A stretch of DNA of 64,000 nucleotides from Cephalotus follicularis (GCA_001972305.1 BDDD01001480.1:136256-200255), one strand, 5' to 3'. Shown: positions 23,766 to 34,379, counted from the stretch's first letter. Notes: generated from the letters alone by a model not told the origin. Made by a program: numbers and translations.

Positions 23766-25080
23766 ATGCCGAGGGTGTACTGTTGGTGCATTGTTACGCA
23801 TGTATGTGGTGCCATCCTGGGCATGTGTGGTTCCAAGCGCATTGTCTACTTGTTAGGCGTTCATGGGCACATGCAGGCACTAAACAGACGCATAGGACGC
23901 ATGCCTGAGAAGGGGAGAGCTCTAATGTCTATCCTTCCATGCACTGGCTTGGCGGTGGAAAGCCCAGCATAAATGGCGCATGGGTGCTATACTCAGACGC
24001 ATGGCCCACGCCGCTACAGGTATGCTCGGCACAATGGGCATCTCAGCTCATTGGTTCCTCTGCTCAAGTCCATCTCAGCGCATGGTGAAGGATGGCATGC
24101 TCAGAGATGCGTGGCAGAGGATGGCCTAGCACTTCACAGTGCATGGCCTAGATGGATCCTCGGCATCATGGGCATCTCGGCACGCATGCTCTGCACTTGG
24201 CACCTCGGCAGTTGATGCTCAGCACCGTAGAGAGACACCTTGGCGTTATAACAGGGGACGAGCTCATAAGCGTCCATGGCAGGGGGCATGCTTGGCAGTG
24301 CACTTTGGCAGAGGATGAGCTCGGGTGAAGGACAAGCTCGACATTAGCATTCTCGGCACGTTGGCGCCTCCGACCCTTGTAGTGAACGGGGCGCATGGCA
24401 GAGGACAATGGCGTCCTCTGCGCATGGTATCCTCGGCACAAAACAGGGAATGTATGGTACAGTGGCGCACTACATTGGTTATCCTCGGTTGTGTGTACTC
24501 GGCATATACATGAGTGGTAGAACGCATGGCACAGTGGAAGGCCATGGTTAGCGCCCTTGCAGAGGAGAGCTTAGCTCCTCTGCCATGGATGCTCAATTCC
24601 TCTGCTTTATTGGGTAAGTGATGATGACAGTGGATGGCGCCTATATTTCATGCTGAGGACACATGCATGCACGGTAGTCCCAGGGTATTTTGTGGCGTCC
24701 TCGGTAGCTAGGCGTGCTCAGCACCAGTGCACAAGATGGTGGTTCCTCGGCACTTGTGCTCCTCGGCACCAAGGCAGTGGAAGGTCATGTGCGTCACCTC
24801 AGGTGCATGCTGATGGGCAACTATGCACGGTACCACGTTGCATGCCAGTGGAAGGCACAGAGTGAAGAGCCGACGTCATTGTATTCAGGAGGACGCATGC
24901 ATGGGGAGCTCTACTATGCACACTGTCTGGGACGCCTTGGCTGAGGGGGATTATAACATGCGTGTGTGCTTGAGGAGCATGCACAGGAGGACAAGGCGCT
25001 GTGGCATGATGCGCTAGGGCGCATGGCACCTCGGCTGCGTGTCCTCAAACGCCAAGGTGCGTGACACTGGCGTGTGTGAA
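23766..25080. repeat. GC-rich block of recurrent short words in LTR B
   Basis: About 1.3 kb with clearly higher GC than its surroundings. It is built from recurring words such as GCATGGC, GCAGAGGA, CTCGGCA and GGCGCATG. No frame shows domain structure, and it lies wholly within the LTR. Confidence 0.6.
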
Positions 25081-25394
25081 GCCAGAGGACGCCATCTTTA
25101 CATTAAGGCTAAATATACACTATGTCTAACACCCATCAATCACAGAGGACCATAAATTTCATAAGATTCAGTTTACCATGTAATCCCTCGTCAGATTCTA
25201 GTCTATTTCTTATTACATACTATTCATAACAGTACACAGTAAAAGAAAAGGCACTGAGTAGGAGTAGTTCCTACCTGGAATCCGAGAGCTTCCTCTCCTA
25301 GCCTTCAATCAGCATGCCTCATTTGCTCATTCCTTGCAACTCTCTCGTCTCTTCTCCAGAATTTGTCAGCAGCCCTCTAAACACTCTCTTCTCC

Positions 25395-25402
25395 TATTTA
25401 TA
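25395..25402 (-). promoter_or_regulatory. TATA box of LTR B
   Basis: TATAAATA on the minus strand followed by a purine-rich leader. It supports minus orientation for the solo LTR. Confidence 0.5.
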
Positions 25403-25787
25403 ACTAGTGGAGAAGGTTCCAGAATCTTGGAGACCATTCCAGCAAAATCCCTTGTATACTGGGCTGAGGGATAGGCCCAATTCTCTTCTCTTTTTCCTTT
25501 AATAATAATAGGCCCAAAGACTATATTAATACATTTTTTTGGCCCAAAGCTTCCATTATCCATTTATCAATTTGGCCCAAATTTCACTCATCAATTATTT
25601 ATAAAATTTTCGGGTATTACAAATACGGCCCAACATTCGGTCCAGTCTAAAAGTCCGTCTTTTATATAATAAAATTCTGGGTATTACAGAATGGACATGC
25701 ATGACTTATGTATTTATAGTTGTCGATGCTTATGAATACTATATATGTGCATTTGATTAACATTGACTTCTTTTAGAAGGTAGATAC

Positions 25788-25903
25788 ATGGAAAATAGAG
25801 GATGAAGAGGTCATAGAGGAAGGAGAAGTGCACAGATAGATGGTTTGGCAGTTGAAGATGAATCAGTACATGAGAATAAAGCACGGACTTTTGATGAAAA
25901 TGA
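25788..25903 (+). pseudogene. 5' end of gag of element A
   Basis: An ATG at 25788 opens an Arg/Gly-rich gag start (MENRG, stop, RGHRGRR) that reads on to FDEND before the CACTA insertion at 25904. There is an in-frame TGA at the sixth codon. The frame resumes after the CACTA element at 31351. Confidence 0.65.
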
Positions 25904-26060
25904 CACTACAAGAAAACAAGCCTTTTGAAATGGATAAAAACCGTTTCAAAAGGCCTATTTTTCCATTTCAAAAGGTCTTTTGAAATGGTTTTGAAACGGA
26001 AAAATGGAATTTCAAAAAAGTGGCAGGTCAAAACCCTTTTTAAACGGACAAACCGTTTCA
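25904..26060. repeat. Left terminal and subterminal repeats of CACTA C
   Basis: The terminal CACTACAAGAAA is followed by repeated CCTTTTGAAANGG / CCRTTTCAAAAGG words in both orientations. Confidence 0.85.
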
Positions 26061-26069
26061 AAAGATTTT

Positions 26070-26761
26070 TAAAAAAATAATAAAAATAATATATAATTCA
26101 TTTAAATCTTTTATAATCGGATTTTTTTTATCTCCTCATTCAGTCCAATAAGATCTTTATTGAATTCAATATCATGAATTCCCAAAATCTATGAATAGAT
26201 TTCAATAATTCTACGTACACTCGTTTGCGTATCCAATACCAATATATCCTGCCAATCAACAAAAACAATACTAGTAAGTTCATAAAAAGCCAAAAACAGT
26301 AAGAAACTTCGATGGAATTTTGCAGCAATTATATGAAATATATATAATGGCAAGTTCATAAAAACAATAATACATAAGTGTCTTCTAAGTCATGTCCACG
26401 TGGTAGTAATGAAGTAAAATGATCCTTGTCAGTTTGAGGTAAAAGTTCCAAAATTTGATCAAAACTTACAAAGCTTATTGAGAAATGTTACTAGTAATTG
26501 CAGTTCAAACAAATCGGACAAAGGAATTACAACTCATGCTCAAGCAAAATAGTCCTCCAGTCCAGAATCTCAGAAAGCTAATGGAGGATACAAATGAAAT
26601 TACTCAGTGCACGCAGCCTTGTTATGTGCAGAGTGAACTATTATTTCGCCTCTTACTGAAAAAAATTACTCAGTGGGGGATTAATGTAGCTTCACATTTT
26701 ATTTCTCTCATGACTCCAAGAACGAAAAGGAAGACAAAAAAAGAAATGTCATTTTGATCCT
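26070..26761. other. CACTA interior, 3' flank of the captured gene
   Basis: AT-rich, without recognisable protein coding. It lies directly downstream of the stop codon of the captured MPH2-like gene on the minus strand, so part of it is probably that gene's 3' UTR and flank. A 90-codon plus-strand frame (26485-26757) has no recognisable similarity. Confidence 0.4.
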
Positions 26762-28602
26762 TCAAAGCCCCTTCAGCAATCCAACCACACCAGTTAATGT
26801 CGTCCATTTCTCAAATGCACCAGCAGATGCCACAAAATCAACTTTGGAGAATTCAACATCATTCCGAGTAACTGCAGAGGCAAACATAGATAATTTTAGT
26901 CATACAAGCGCTGAGATAAATTCCTTAGTTTTCTGCTAGATTAAAATATTGTACTAAGCACAAAGGCACGATATGAAAATGCAAGGCGTGTCTCAGACAG
27001 GCAATAGTTTAGCATTGGCTCTAGTGATAAGGTAAGCCACCTGATGAAATCAATGAAGCTAGTGCAGAATTGAACGTATCCACCTCGGTCTTCCCTTCAG
27101 GACTTGAGGTCAACTGTTTAGAAGGTAAACAATAACATTAAGACACCTTCATATAAATCAACAATGAATGGGAAATCAACTCTTCAAGAAAATCTCATTT
27201 CCAGTAATACGAGTGTCATAACAATAGGAATTCCAAAATTAAAATAAAAAACATAAGAATTGATGGTCATATGTATCTGGAAAGAGCAAACAACAATAAT
27301 GAAGTGCATGTCCATGATGCTTGTATTTTTTCTATAAAGGGATGCTTGCCAGAAAATAAATTACATTTTATTGATGTGTAGACAGTTGTGCCAAAAAAAA
27401 AAAAAATAAACTCAATTGACCTTGGTGAATGCTACATTGGCTTTGTGAACCCAGTCTGTATTAGGGCTCCCCTTAAGAACTTTGCGAGCTATCGATAAAT
27501 CATTGTTCTCTATTGCTTGACCTACTTTGCTCAGCTTGTACACCAAATCCTGCAAATATCCTGTAATAGATCATTTCATTGCATAAGATGATAGCATGTA
27601 TTAAGTAGTTCTGCTTTGAACTAGAATCAAACTAATATCAGTATAGGCATAGGCTTTGAAAGGGCATATGAAGGTATTTGATTATCAGATTGCAAACAAA
27701 GATCACTCTTTTAACTACCTATGATAGATTCTGAAATGGAAAGTGGTCACAATATACCATTCTAATGGTTGGAATGCATATGATTTCCCTACTATAAAAC
27801 TATAATTTTATTTTGTGTGATAGACTGATGGTCATTCTTCCATGTCAGGTTACATAGAGAAAAGGCTTGTCTAAAATTACATTCTTTGTTTGTAATCCCT
27901 GGTACTTGAATTTCCGATAGCCTCTAAAAGTATCCACTAAATTAACCAGCTCTTGCCCCATACACCACATCACAACAATAGAACTTTTGATAAGATCACT
28001 AGGATATATTTAGTTAATGAACCAACAAGAAACTAAATAAGCATGGCATTGGGCAACTTCAATCCTGCAAGTTTAGTACTAATCTAAATTTTGAGATCGA
28101 AATGAATACTGAACTCCATTTGGCAACAGGATCATAAATTCTACAAACTGGGTACCAGATATATTGATAGAAAAAAATATGGTGTCCATTCAATAAGTTG
28201 AACACATCATGAGTCCAGATAACAGGTGTAAAGATAAATAGATCAAACCTGTTTCTTCATTGGAAGAACTAATGACTCCTTGCCTTTCAAGCCTTTTCTT
28301 TTTGCCCCTCTTGACCTTCTCCAATAACTAACATCATCATCAGCTTCCAGTATTGCTGTATTGGCATTGTATCCCCTTTTACCAGCCAATAAGAAGACAA
28401 GGCTGGTGATGAGAAGACCCCTTCTAGGCAATATTGGAGAAGGTGCGCATGGTGGTGATGACTCAGCCACTATTGCCTGGCACAGAATGAAGTCTCTCTT
28501 TGAATTGTGGTTGGGAAGGTAAACTAATGAAGTTGGTGTTACCAAATAAGAAGAAGAAGAAGATGTTGAGAAGGATAAAGTGGAGGATAGGAAGATTTTG
28601 AT
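26762..28602 (-). pseudogene. MPH2-like: Captured copy of thylakoid-lumen 16.5 kDa protein gene (MPH2-like)
   Basis: Four exons with GT-AG introns: about 28602-28249, 27560-27421, 27113-27041 and 26871-26762. Recognised segments are PRRGLLITSLVFLLAGKRGY (twin-arginine lumen signal), NANTAILEADDD, DLVYKLSKVGQAIENNDL, TDWVHKANVAFTK, TEVDTFNSALASLIS and GAFEKWTTLTG followed by a stop. These match the plant thylakoid lumenal 16.5 kDa protein (At4g02530, MPH2), which supports photosystem II under high light. Exon 1 has a one-base frameshift near 28328, just after EADDD; the frame after it again reads family sequence (LEKVKRG, then SSSNEETG). No convincing start codon for the transit peptide was found. 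Introns are retained, so capture was at the DNA level. It lies inside CACTA element C. Confidence 0.85.
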
Positions 28603-28751
28603 CAAATTTTGGAACTTCGATGGAACTTTGAAAGAGCACTCTTGGGTGTCGACTGTCACCCATAAGATAACACAAATTTCATCAAAATGAATTAAAAACA
28701 TCAAGGTAAATACACCAAAAAAACAAGACAACGAAGAACAAAAAAAAATTA

Positions 28752-28859
28752 CACATTCAATCTATGATTGACAGCAGGGTGAACATCAATATGATCTTGA
28801 GAATCACCACCGCTGTCTCCACCGACCTCCTCGTTCTCTCTCCTAACGTGCTTCTCGTG
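28752..28859 (-). pseudogene. NECAP-like internal exon, copy 1
   Basis: Reads [14 protein letters not shown] then DSGGDSQDHIDVHPAVNHRL, matching the part of plant NECAP-like proteins (adaptin-ear-binding coat-associated, At3g58600 family) just after the PH-like core. The upstream splice acceptor-like CAG lies a few bases away. It is a fragment only, inside CACTA C. Confidence 0.75.
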
Positions 28860-29155
28860 GACACCTGCTTGGTTTTACCTACTACTACCCCAACAAAGGG
28901 TTGGAAACCAAACTGATAAGCAACAAGATTAAATTTTAAATTGGTAAGACAATGTCATCAAACTTATGATCAGGCGCACATTGACAGCAGGGTGAACATC
29001 ATTATGATCTTGAGAATCACCACCGCTGTCTCCACTGACCTCCTCGTTCTCTCTCCTAACGTGCTTCTCGTGGACACCTGCTTGGTTTTACCTACTACTA
29101 CCCCAACAAAGGGCTGTAAACCAAACTGATAAGCAACAAGATTAAATTTTAAATT
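28764..29155. repeat. 217 bp tandem duplication inside CACTA C
   Basis: Unit 1 is 28764-28980. Unit 2 is 28981-29155 plus 30411-30455, interrupted by solo LTR D. Both carry the same NECAP exon piece, flanking intron and an AAGACAATGTCATC tail with only a few base differences. Confidence 0.85.
28981..29072 (-). pseudogene. NECAP-like internal exon, copy 2
   Basis: A second copy of the exon described at 28752-28859, differing at a few bases. It ends at the duplication border (28981), so the last residues are lost. Confidence 0.75.
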
Positions 29156-30410
29156 TGTTGGCCTTTGCCACCCCGTTAATTGCATTAACATATGTTATTT
29201 TGATGATTAACAAACATAGATTACTTGTATGCATAATTCTATGAGTTACAACTTCATATACTCACTTGATTTTATGTCCAAAGTTGTGCCAAGATCATTT
29301 CTGCAGGTACAGGGCAATCCAACCGACTGGCAAGCAATCCAGCCGACTGCCCAAGGTTGAGTAGTCGACTGCCATAGGTTGTGTAGCCGACTGGTTCTTC
29401 AACCAAGTCCAGAAATTGCAGGAACACATGATCCAGCCGACTGCCACAGGACTCCAGTCGACTGCCAAGCCAAGACAGCCGACTGCCACAGGGGTCCAGT
29501 CGACTGCCATGGGTGCACACTTCAGGCAGTAGCTTCTGTATCATTTTCACACCTCATCCAGTCGACTGAAGCAGGGCACCAGTCGACTACCAGGGGGTCC
29601 AGTCGACTGCCAGTGAATCCAGCCGACTGTCCACATATGTGCAAATTCAGGCAGTAGCTTCTGTAACTCAATTTCTAGCTCCACAGCCGACTGGAACAGA
29701 GCAACCAGTCGACTGCCATGTCCACCAGCCTACTGCCCAGAGGATGCAGCCGACTGTCCACCACCAACGGCTATATTCAAATATACGCGCCATCAAATCC
29801 AGCGGACTGGATTTGTAACTGAACTTTAAAAATAGATCCGTTGGAAGCACAACTATATAAGGCAAATTGGAGCTCTTGCACAAGTGATCAAGCATTCAAA
29901 GTGAATATTCATTCAAGCTATCTCAAGTACAATCCCAAAGCATTCAAACATCAAAAGAGATCACATCAAAGCTACAACACACATCACAAAGCTCTAAACT
30001 TTACATTTCCTATACACTAGAAGCTTTGTTAGAATTGAGCTATATTGTAAACAAATTCGTTTCGAATTTGTAATCCTTTAAACACTTATTTCACACATTA
30101 ACAAGAGAGGTTGTCTCTTGCTTTGCTCGGTTGGAGCAAATTTGTAATTCGCTTGGTTGGAGCGAAGGTTGTTGAAGCTCGGTTGGAGTTTCAAGCCCGG
30201 ATTGGGGCATAGATAGTGAAATACTCAAGGGGAGGCCTTGGGGAGTGGACGTAGGCGGTTTGCCGAACCACCATACATCCGTTTGCAATTCTCTCAACCC
30301 TACACTCTTTACATTTCCGCAATTGTGTGTTTGAGTTATTTGAATTGATTGTGGTATTTTTGCTAGTTATTTTTTATAAGTCTATTCACCCCCCCTCTAG
30401 ACTTCCTACA
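29156..30410 (+). repeat. Copia-type solo LTR D (1255 bp)
   Basis: Starts TGTTGGCCTTTGCC and ends CTAGACTTCCTACA after a C-run, with the duplication AAATT at 29151-29155 and 30411-30415. The empty site is preserved in the sister duplication unit at about 28935. A TATA box lies near 29850. The first 650 bases contain about 20 copies of (A/C)CAG(T/C)CGACTGCC-like words. The long C-rich end resembles SIRE-type copia LTRs; the lineage is inferred. Confidence 0.9.
29310..29815. repeat. Interspersed GTCGACTGCC words in solo LTR D
   Basis: About twenty copies of CCAGTCGACTGCCA or its GCCGACTG variant at irregular spacings of roughly 15-50 bases. Confidence 0.8.
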
Positions 30411-30724
30411 AAATTAGTAAGACAATGTCATCAAACTTATGATCAGGCGCACACCAGACTCTGATTTGCATCAAGTTTTAAGAATTGTACAGGCAGCAGT
30501 CTTATTTGCATAATCAAGTAGAACATAAAGAACAGAAATTCGTTTAGAGAAAAATAAGTTACAAGGTAAACAAAACAGGGCATAGGTAAAATGCGATCTG
30601 AATTACATGAGAGCAACTGCACCAATAGAAATTTGTAGCAAGAAATTACAATCTAAAAACCTTATTAAATCAAAATGCAAAACTAGCAAGAGCAAGATAA
30701 AGCATGAAAGAAAGGATAACCAGT
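30411..30724 (-). pseudogene. Tail of duplication unit 2 and probable 3' UTR of captured S18 exon
   Basis: Up to about 30455 the sequence continues the tandem-duplication unit. The remainder follows directly after the S18 stop codon on the minus strand and is T-rich without coding, as expected for a 3' UTR. The UTR assignment is inferred from position. Confidence 0.5.
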
Positions 30725-30820
30725 TTATCGCTTCTTAGACACACCAACAGTCTTTCCCCTACGACCAATGGTCTTGGTATGCTGCCCATGCACTCGAAGA
30801 CCCCAGTAGTGTCGGAGATC
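30725..30820 (-). pseudogene. RPS18-like: Last exon fragment of 40S ribosomal protein S18 (uS13)
   Basis: 32 codons read [17 protein letters not shown], then [13 protein letters not shown] and a stop, the conserved C-terminus of eukaryotic S18/uS13. It is joined directly to the NECAP fragment upstream but in another frame, so a transcript through both would not continue the S18 reading frame. It has no promoter or 5' exons of its own here. Confidence 0.85.
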
Positions 30821-30821
30821 C

Positions 30822-31109
30822 ACCGACCTCCTCATTCTCTCTCCTAACGTGCTTCTCGTGATCCGACAATGCCACGTTGAAATCGAAGGCCTCGTTCCTC
30901 TCCGCGAACTCTAGCCCAATTAAGGCGTGCTTCCCGGACCTGTCCTCGATCCTCAGCATGAAGTACCGTGACGAGTTAAGCACCGACTCCACGGCGGCCT
31001 CGCGCTGCCCAGGGTTCATGAAGCAGGAGGCGAAGAGCTCCCCGGAGTTTGGATCCTCCAGGCGGATCTCGCACTGCTCCCCACACAACACTACCTGTAC
31101 CCGACCCGA
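30822..31109 (-). pseudogene. NECAP-like protein, core exon fragment
   Basis: Open frame without an ATG. It contains SGRVQVVLCGEQCEIRLEDP, SGELFASCF, SSRYFMLRIEDRSGKHALIG and [20 protein letters not shown], the conserved core of plant NECAP-like proteins, which bind adaptor complexes in clathrin-coated vesicle formation. It ends at [10 protein letters not shown], where it fuses to the S18 fragment. The last ~40 bases are the same block found in the two exon copies at 28.8 and 29.0 kb. Family members are longer at both ends. Confidence 0.85.
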
Positions 31110-31179
31110 CAAGAGAGAGAGACAGAGATTGGAAATGCGTAATTGTGAAAGGCTTCTATGAAATTAATTTTATCTGATA

Positions 31180-31350
31180 AAATTGACTTTTTGAAACGGT
31201 TACTATCTACCGTTTCAAAAGGCTATAACCTTTTGAAACGGATAAGACATAACCGTTTCAAAAGGTATAGCCTTTTGAAACGGAACACGCGGCCGTTTCA
31301 ATGTTCCATTTCAAAAAAGTGCGTTTCAAATAGCCTTATTTCTTGTAGTA
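31180..31350. repeat. Right subterminal and terminal repeats of CACTA C
   Basis: Copies of CCGTTTCAAAAGG and its complement, then TTTCTTGTAGTA at the end. Mirrors the left end. Confidence 0.85.
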
Positions 31351-32440
31351 TGATCCACCTCCTAGAGATGATCATACTACTCTGAAAGAGATATGTGCAA
31401 CTCTGGAAAGAAGGAATGCAAGAGAGGAACGTCGTCAAGGGGGAGATAGCGTGTTCTCAAGGTTTATGAAGTTACATCCTCCAGCTTTCCAAGGAGAGAT
31501 GGATTCGATAGCAGCTGAGCAGGGGCTTCTCCACATGGGAAAGATCTTTATAGTGATGGAGAGTACATATGAGCAGAAGCTTTCCTTAGCAGCTTACATG
31601 CTTCAAGGAGAAGTGGAACATTGGTAGCTGATGGTACAAGCTTTTTGGGAGCTACATGAGACATAGAGGACTTGGGATGCTTTTGTGATAGAGTTCAACA
31701 CTCGATTCTATCCCGAGGACATCAAAGACAAGAGAGAGTTAGAGTTTGACAATTTGACACAGGGGGACATAACGGTCGCACAGTATGATAGTAAGTTCAT
31801 GTAGCTGTATAGGTCGGCTCTGTACTTAGTGCAAGGAGAGGAAAGAAAAGCAAAGAAGTTTTTGAGGAAAGATATAGTTGAGGGGCCAAGTGGTTACACA
31901 GGGATTGAGGACTATGGCCGAGGTTGCATCCAGAGCCAGACAGTTAGAGGACATATCAGAGGAGTTCAGGATGCTGAGGATCCAGACAGACATTAGACCA
32001 CCACAGTTCTTGTGGCAGGGTGATCAGAGTGATTTTTCTAGTGGGAAGTCAGCGAAGACCGATAGTAGTGGATCACCGGTTGGGCTTCCAGAGGGGTTCT
32101 TCCATGGTGACTTCTAGATGGGTTCCGGAGGGCGTGAAAGTAAATCCCAACCCTCATACAGGAGATACCGAACATGGAATTCTTGTCAGGGGAATAGATC
32201 AAGGACATTTGGGTAGGGAAAATCCAGGTTTTCAGATGCAGACAACCAGTTCACACCCGTACCATGTGTGCATTGCCAGAGGATGAACCATACCTCTGAC
32301 AAATGTCGTTGGTTTCTGGGCAGTTGCATGCATTATGGGGAGATGGGACACATGGCTAGATATTGTCCACTTGGGACAGGCACCAAGTCACCATTTCTAA
32401 CAAGACATCTGCTATAACCGATATCGCAGACAGGATCACA
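31351..32440 (+). pseudogene. gag of element A, main part
   Basis: Gypsy gag with SRFMKLHPPAFQGEMD, SLAAYMLQGEVEHW, RFYPEDIKDKRELEF and a CCHC-type knuckle near 32265-32390 (CVHCQRMNHTSDKC, CMHYGEMGHMARYC). In-frame stops after EVEHW and twice more show decay. The frame continues the fragment at 25788-25903 across the CACTA insertion. It ends shortly before the truncated 3' LTR; no protease or polymerase follows. Confidence 0.8.
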
Positions 32441-32465
32441 GTATCAGCCAGACACAATATCAGAC

Positions 32466-34374
32466 TTACACCTATATGCACATATATGAATTGATTGAAT
32501 GGACTGAAATGAATTGAAATGGATGATCTGGATGTTTTGCATAGTTAGGGTTTTAGGTGATAAAAGGGAGATTTTAGACCTAAAATGGAAATGGAGGGCT
32601 TAAATGAATTGAAACTCGTTTTAATGGCATATAATTGATCTAGGGAACTTGTATTGAACTTGAAATGAACTGATTTGATGAAAAGATTTGAAATTGCAAA
32701 GTTTTTATATGTAGAACCCTAAATTTTGTGAGACTGAGCATCGCTTCTTAGATCAGTTTTTTAAGGAAATAGTTTTACAAAACTGATGGCATTTTGTCTC
32801 TCCGACAACGCTCATCCTAACCGACGGTGCTTAGCTCATAAGCGTCACTGCTTAGCCCTATGCTCCAAATTCTAAAAGCTTTATCTCAAAGCACGGACAC
32901 TTGAGATTTAACTGACGATGCTTAAGCGCTAAGTGTTGCCACTTAACACCAAGGCGTCGTCGCTTTATCTGGCAGTTTTTTCGTAAATGTTTTCAAAGCA
33001 TGTTTTTCAACTGTTTTTCTCACGTGTCCTTTTCTAGGCTAGTGTAAGGCATAGACGGGGTTTCTTCTTAGTTTTTTAAGGATGACATGGCAAGGCTAAG
33101 GGTAGAGTATGGTCTCTAGATGTGTTCACTATAGAGTGAATAGTAACTCATAGTCAGGTATGTTAGGCGTCGGCTTTCAGTCGACTGTTCCCACTCCTTG
33201 AAGTTTACTCATGGAACATATTTGGTTGAGCTCTTATCGGTACTACTAATAGGAAACCAAATTCTATTCAGGCTCCTATCGGTACTACCTATAGGCGACT
33301 AGAAGTATAACCCTAGTGCTATGTGTCACCTTCGGGAGGGTTTATACTCATGTACGGATAGATGGACTTCGTGACCGGTTGAGTTCCTATCAACACTACC
33401 AATAGGCAACTGGGTCTCGTGCGCTCTTAACGGTACTACCTGTAGGCACTAGATGTCTAGGCTCGAGCACATGCCACCTTCGAGTGGGAGTTCTAGACTC
33501 ACATTGATGGACGGTATGATGGTATTCTATGGATGCTATGGTATGACTTATATGAATCTGTAACTAATCGAGCTCCTAACGGTACTACCGATCGACAACT
33601 AGTTCTACTTGAGCTCCAATAGTACTACCGCTAGGCAACTAGATGTTCTTAACCTCAAGCTTTGGCCAGACTAGACCTACGGATATTGTATTGCTAGATT
33701 AACTACTTATATATGCTCATGTGAGAGAGTATATATATCTAGTTAACCTCTTGTTTGTCTGATAGATGGATGAATAGGAGTGTATGCTTAGGTTAACAGT
33801 CTATTTATAAGCTGGTATGGGACGAATGTATATATGGATTCGTTAAACCGCAGTTGTTCACGCATTATGCTAGAACATGCATTTATATCTGTGATATATG
33901 TTCTCATTATTGACATAGGGGTTGTGTTTTTGCGAGGCTTTTGGGCTGACCCATCCTTGGGGATGAGGCATTTATATGTGTTCAGGCACAGATAGATCCG
34001 GAGCTAATGGCAGTGGTTATGGGCATGAGGATCAGTGAGTATGGATGAAGGCATGGGATAGATCCTGGATGCACGGATACTGGTTTTTTTATGTTTATAA
34101 TAAGGACTTGTATGGATTTGTATTTGCGATTCAAGGATAACTCTAAGGATTTGTAAGGTTATGTAATGAGGTATAAAGATGTTTATGGATATTATATGTT
34201 ATGTTTATGTATGGTTTAATGTTTAAGATGTTTTGAATGGACGTATGCACATATTGTTAAAGTTTTAATGTGCATGTTTTTTCGCTGTAGGGAATAGACT
34301 TACTAGTACCTGACATAAGTGATTGAATGGATTAGGGTGACGTCACGGACCCCCTACGGGTTCAGGCTGTCACA
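32466..34374 (+). repeat. 3' LTR of element A, 5'-truncated
   Basis: Aligns with 20351-22471 of the 5' LTR, starting at the ACACATATATGCA-like word, and ends TGTCACA before the duplication ACTAA. About 450 bases of its start, including the TATA box, are missing. It has one copy of the segment duplicated in the 5' LTR. Many single-base differences from the 5' LTR are visible. Confidence 0.85.
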
Positions 34375-34379
34375 ACTAA

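Larger units (their letters stand above)
22536..25688 (-). repeat. Solo LTR B (3153 bp gypsy LTR)
   Basis: Starts TGTAACGCCCC and ends GGGTATTACA, with a 5 bp duplication GAATG at 22531-22535 and 25689-25693. Both ends are present and there is no internal region, so it is a solo LTR. A TATAAATA box on the minus strand at 25402-25395, about 290 bp from the right end, and the TGTAATACCC start on that strand indicate minus orientation. It contains a 25 bp tandem array and a GC-rich block. Open frames in the GC-rich block look fortuitous. It sits in the leader of element A. Confidence 0.85.
25904..31350. mobile_element. Non-autonomous CACTA (En/Spm) element C carrying host gene fragments
   Basis: Begins CACTACAAGAAA and ends TTTCTTGTAGTA, with a 3 bp duplication TGA on both sides (25901-25903, 31351-31353), all typical of the CACTA superfamily. 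Subterminal regions (about 25915-26060 and 31180-31330) carry many direct and inverted copies of CCGTTTCAAAAGG, the usual transposase-binding arrangement. No transposase-coding sequence is seen. The interior holds minus-strand fragments of three host genes and a copia solo LTR. It interrupts gag of element A. Confidence 0.9.
19899..34374 (+). mobile_element. Ty3/gypsy element A (14.5 kb, pol-less, host of nested insertions)
   Basis: The element starts TGTAACGCCTC and ends GGCTGTCACA. It is flanked by an exact 5 bp duplication ACTAA (19894-19898 and 34375-34379). It has a 5' LTR, a tRNA-Met primer site, a gag interrupted by a CACTA element, and a 3' LTR lacking its first ~450 bases. No protease, reverse transcriptase or integrase is present, so the pol region was deleted together with the start of the 3' LTR. 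Gag is of the type with a retrotransposon-gag domain and a CCHC knuckle. The many LTR differences show it is older than the Tat element at 35211. Confidence 0.9.

Noticed and set aside
23766..25029. Several open frames of 60-110 codons in the GC-rich block
   Set aside because: They overlap on both strands, have no domain features, and lie inside an LTR; high GC alone lengthens open frames.
30759..31112. A functional NECAP gene
   Set aside because: No start codon, fused out of frame to an S18 exon, and enclosed in a CACTA element.
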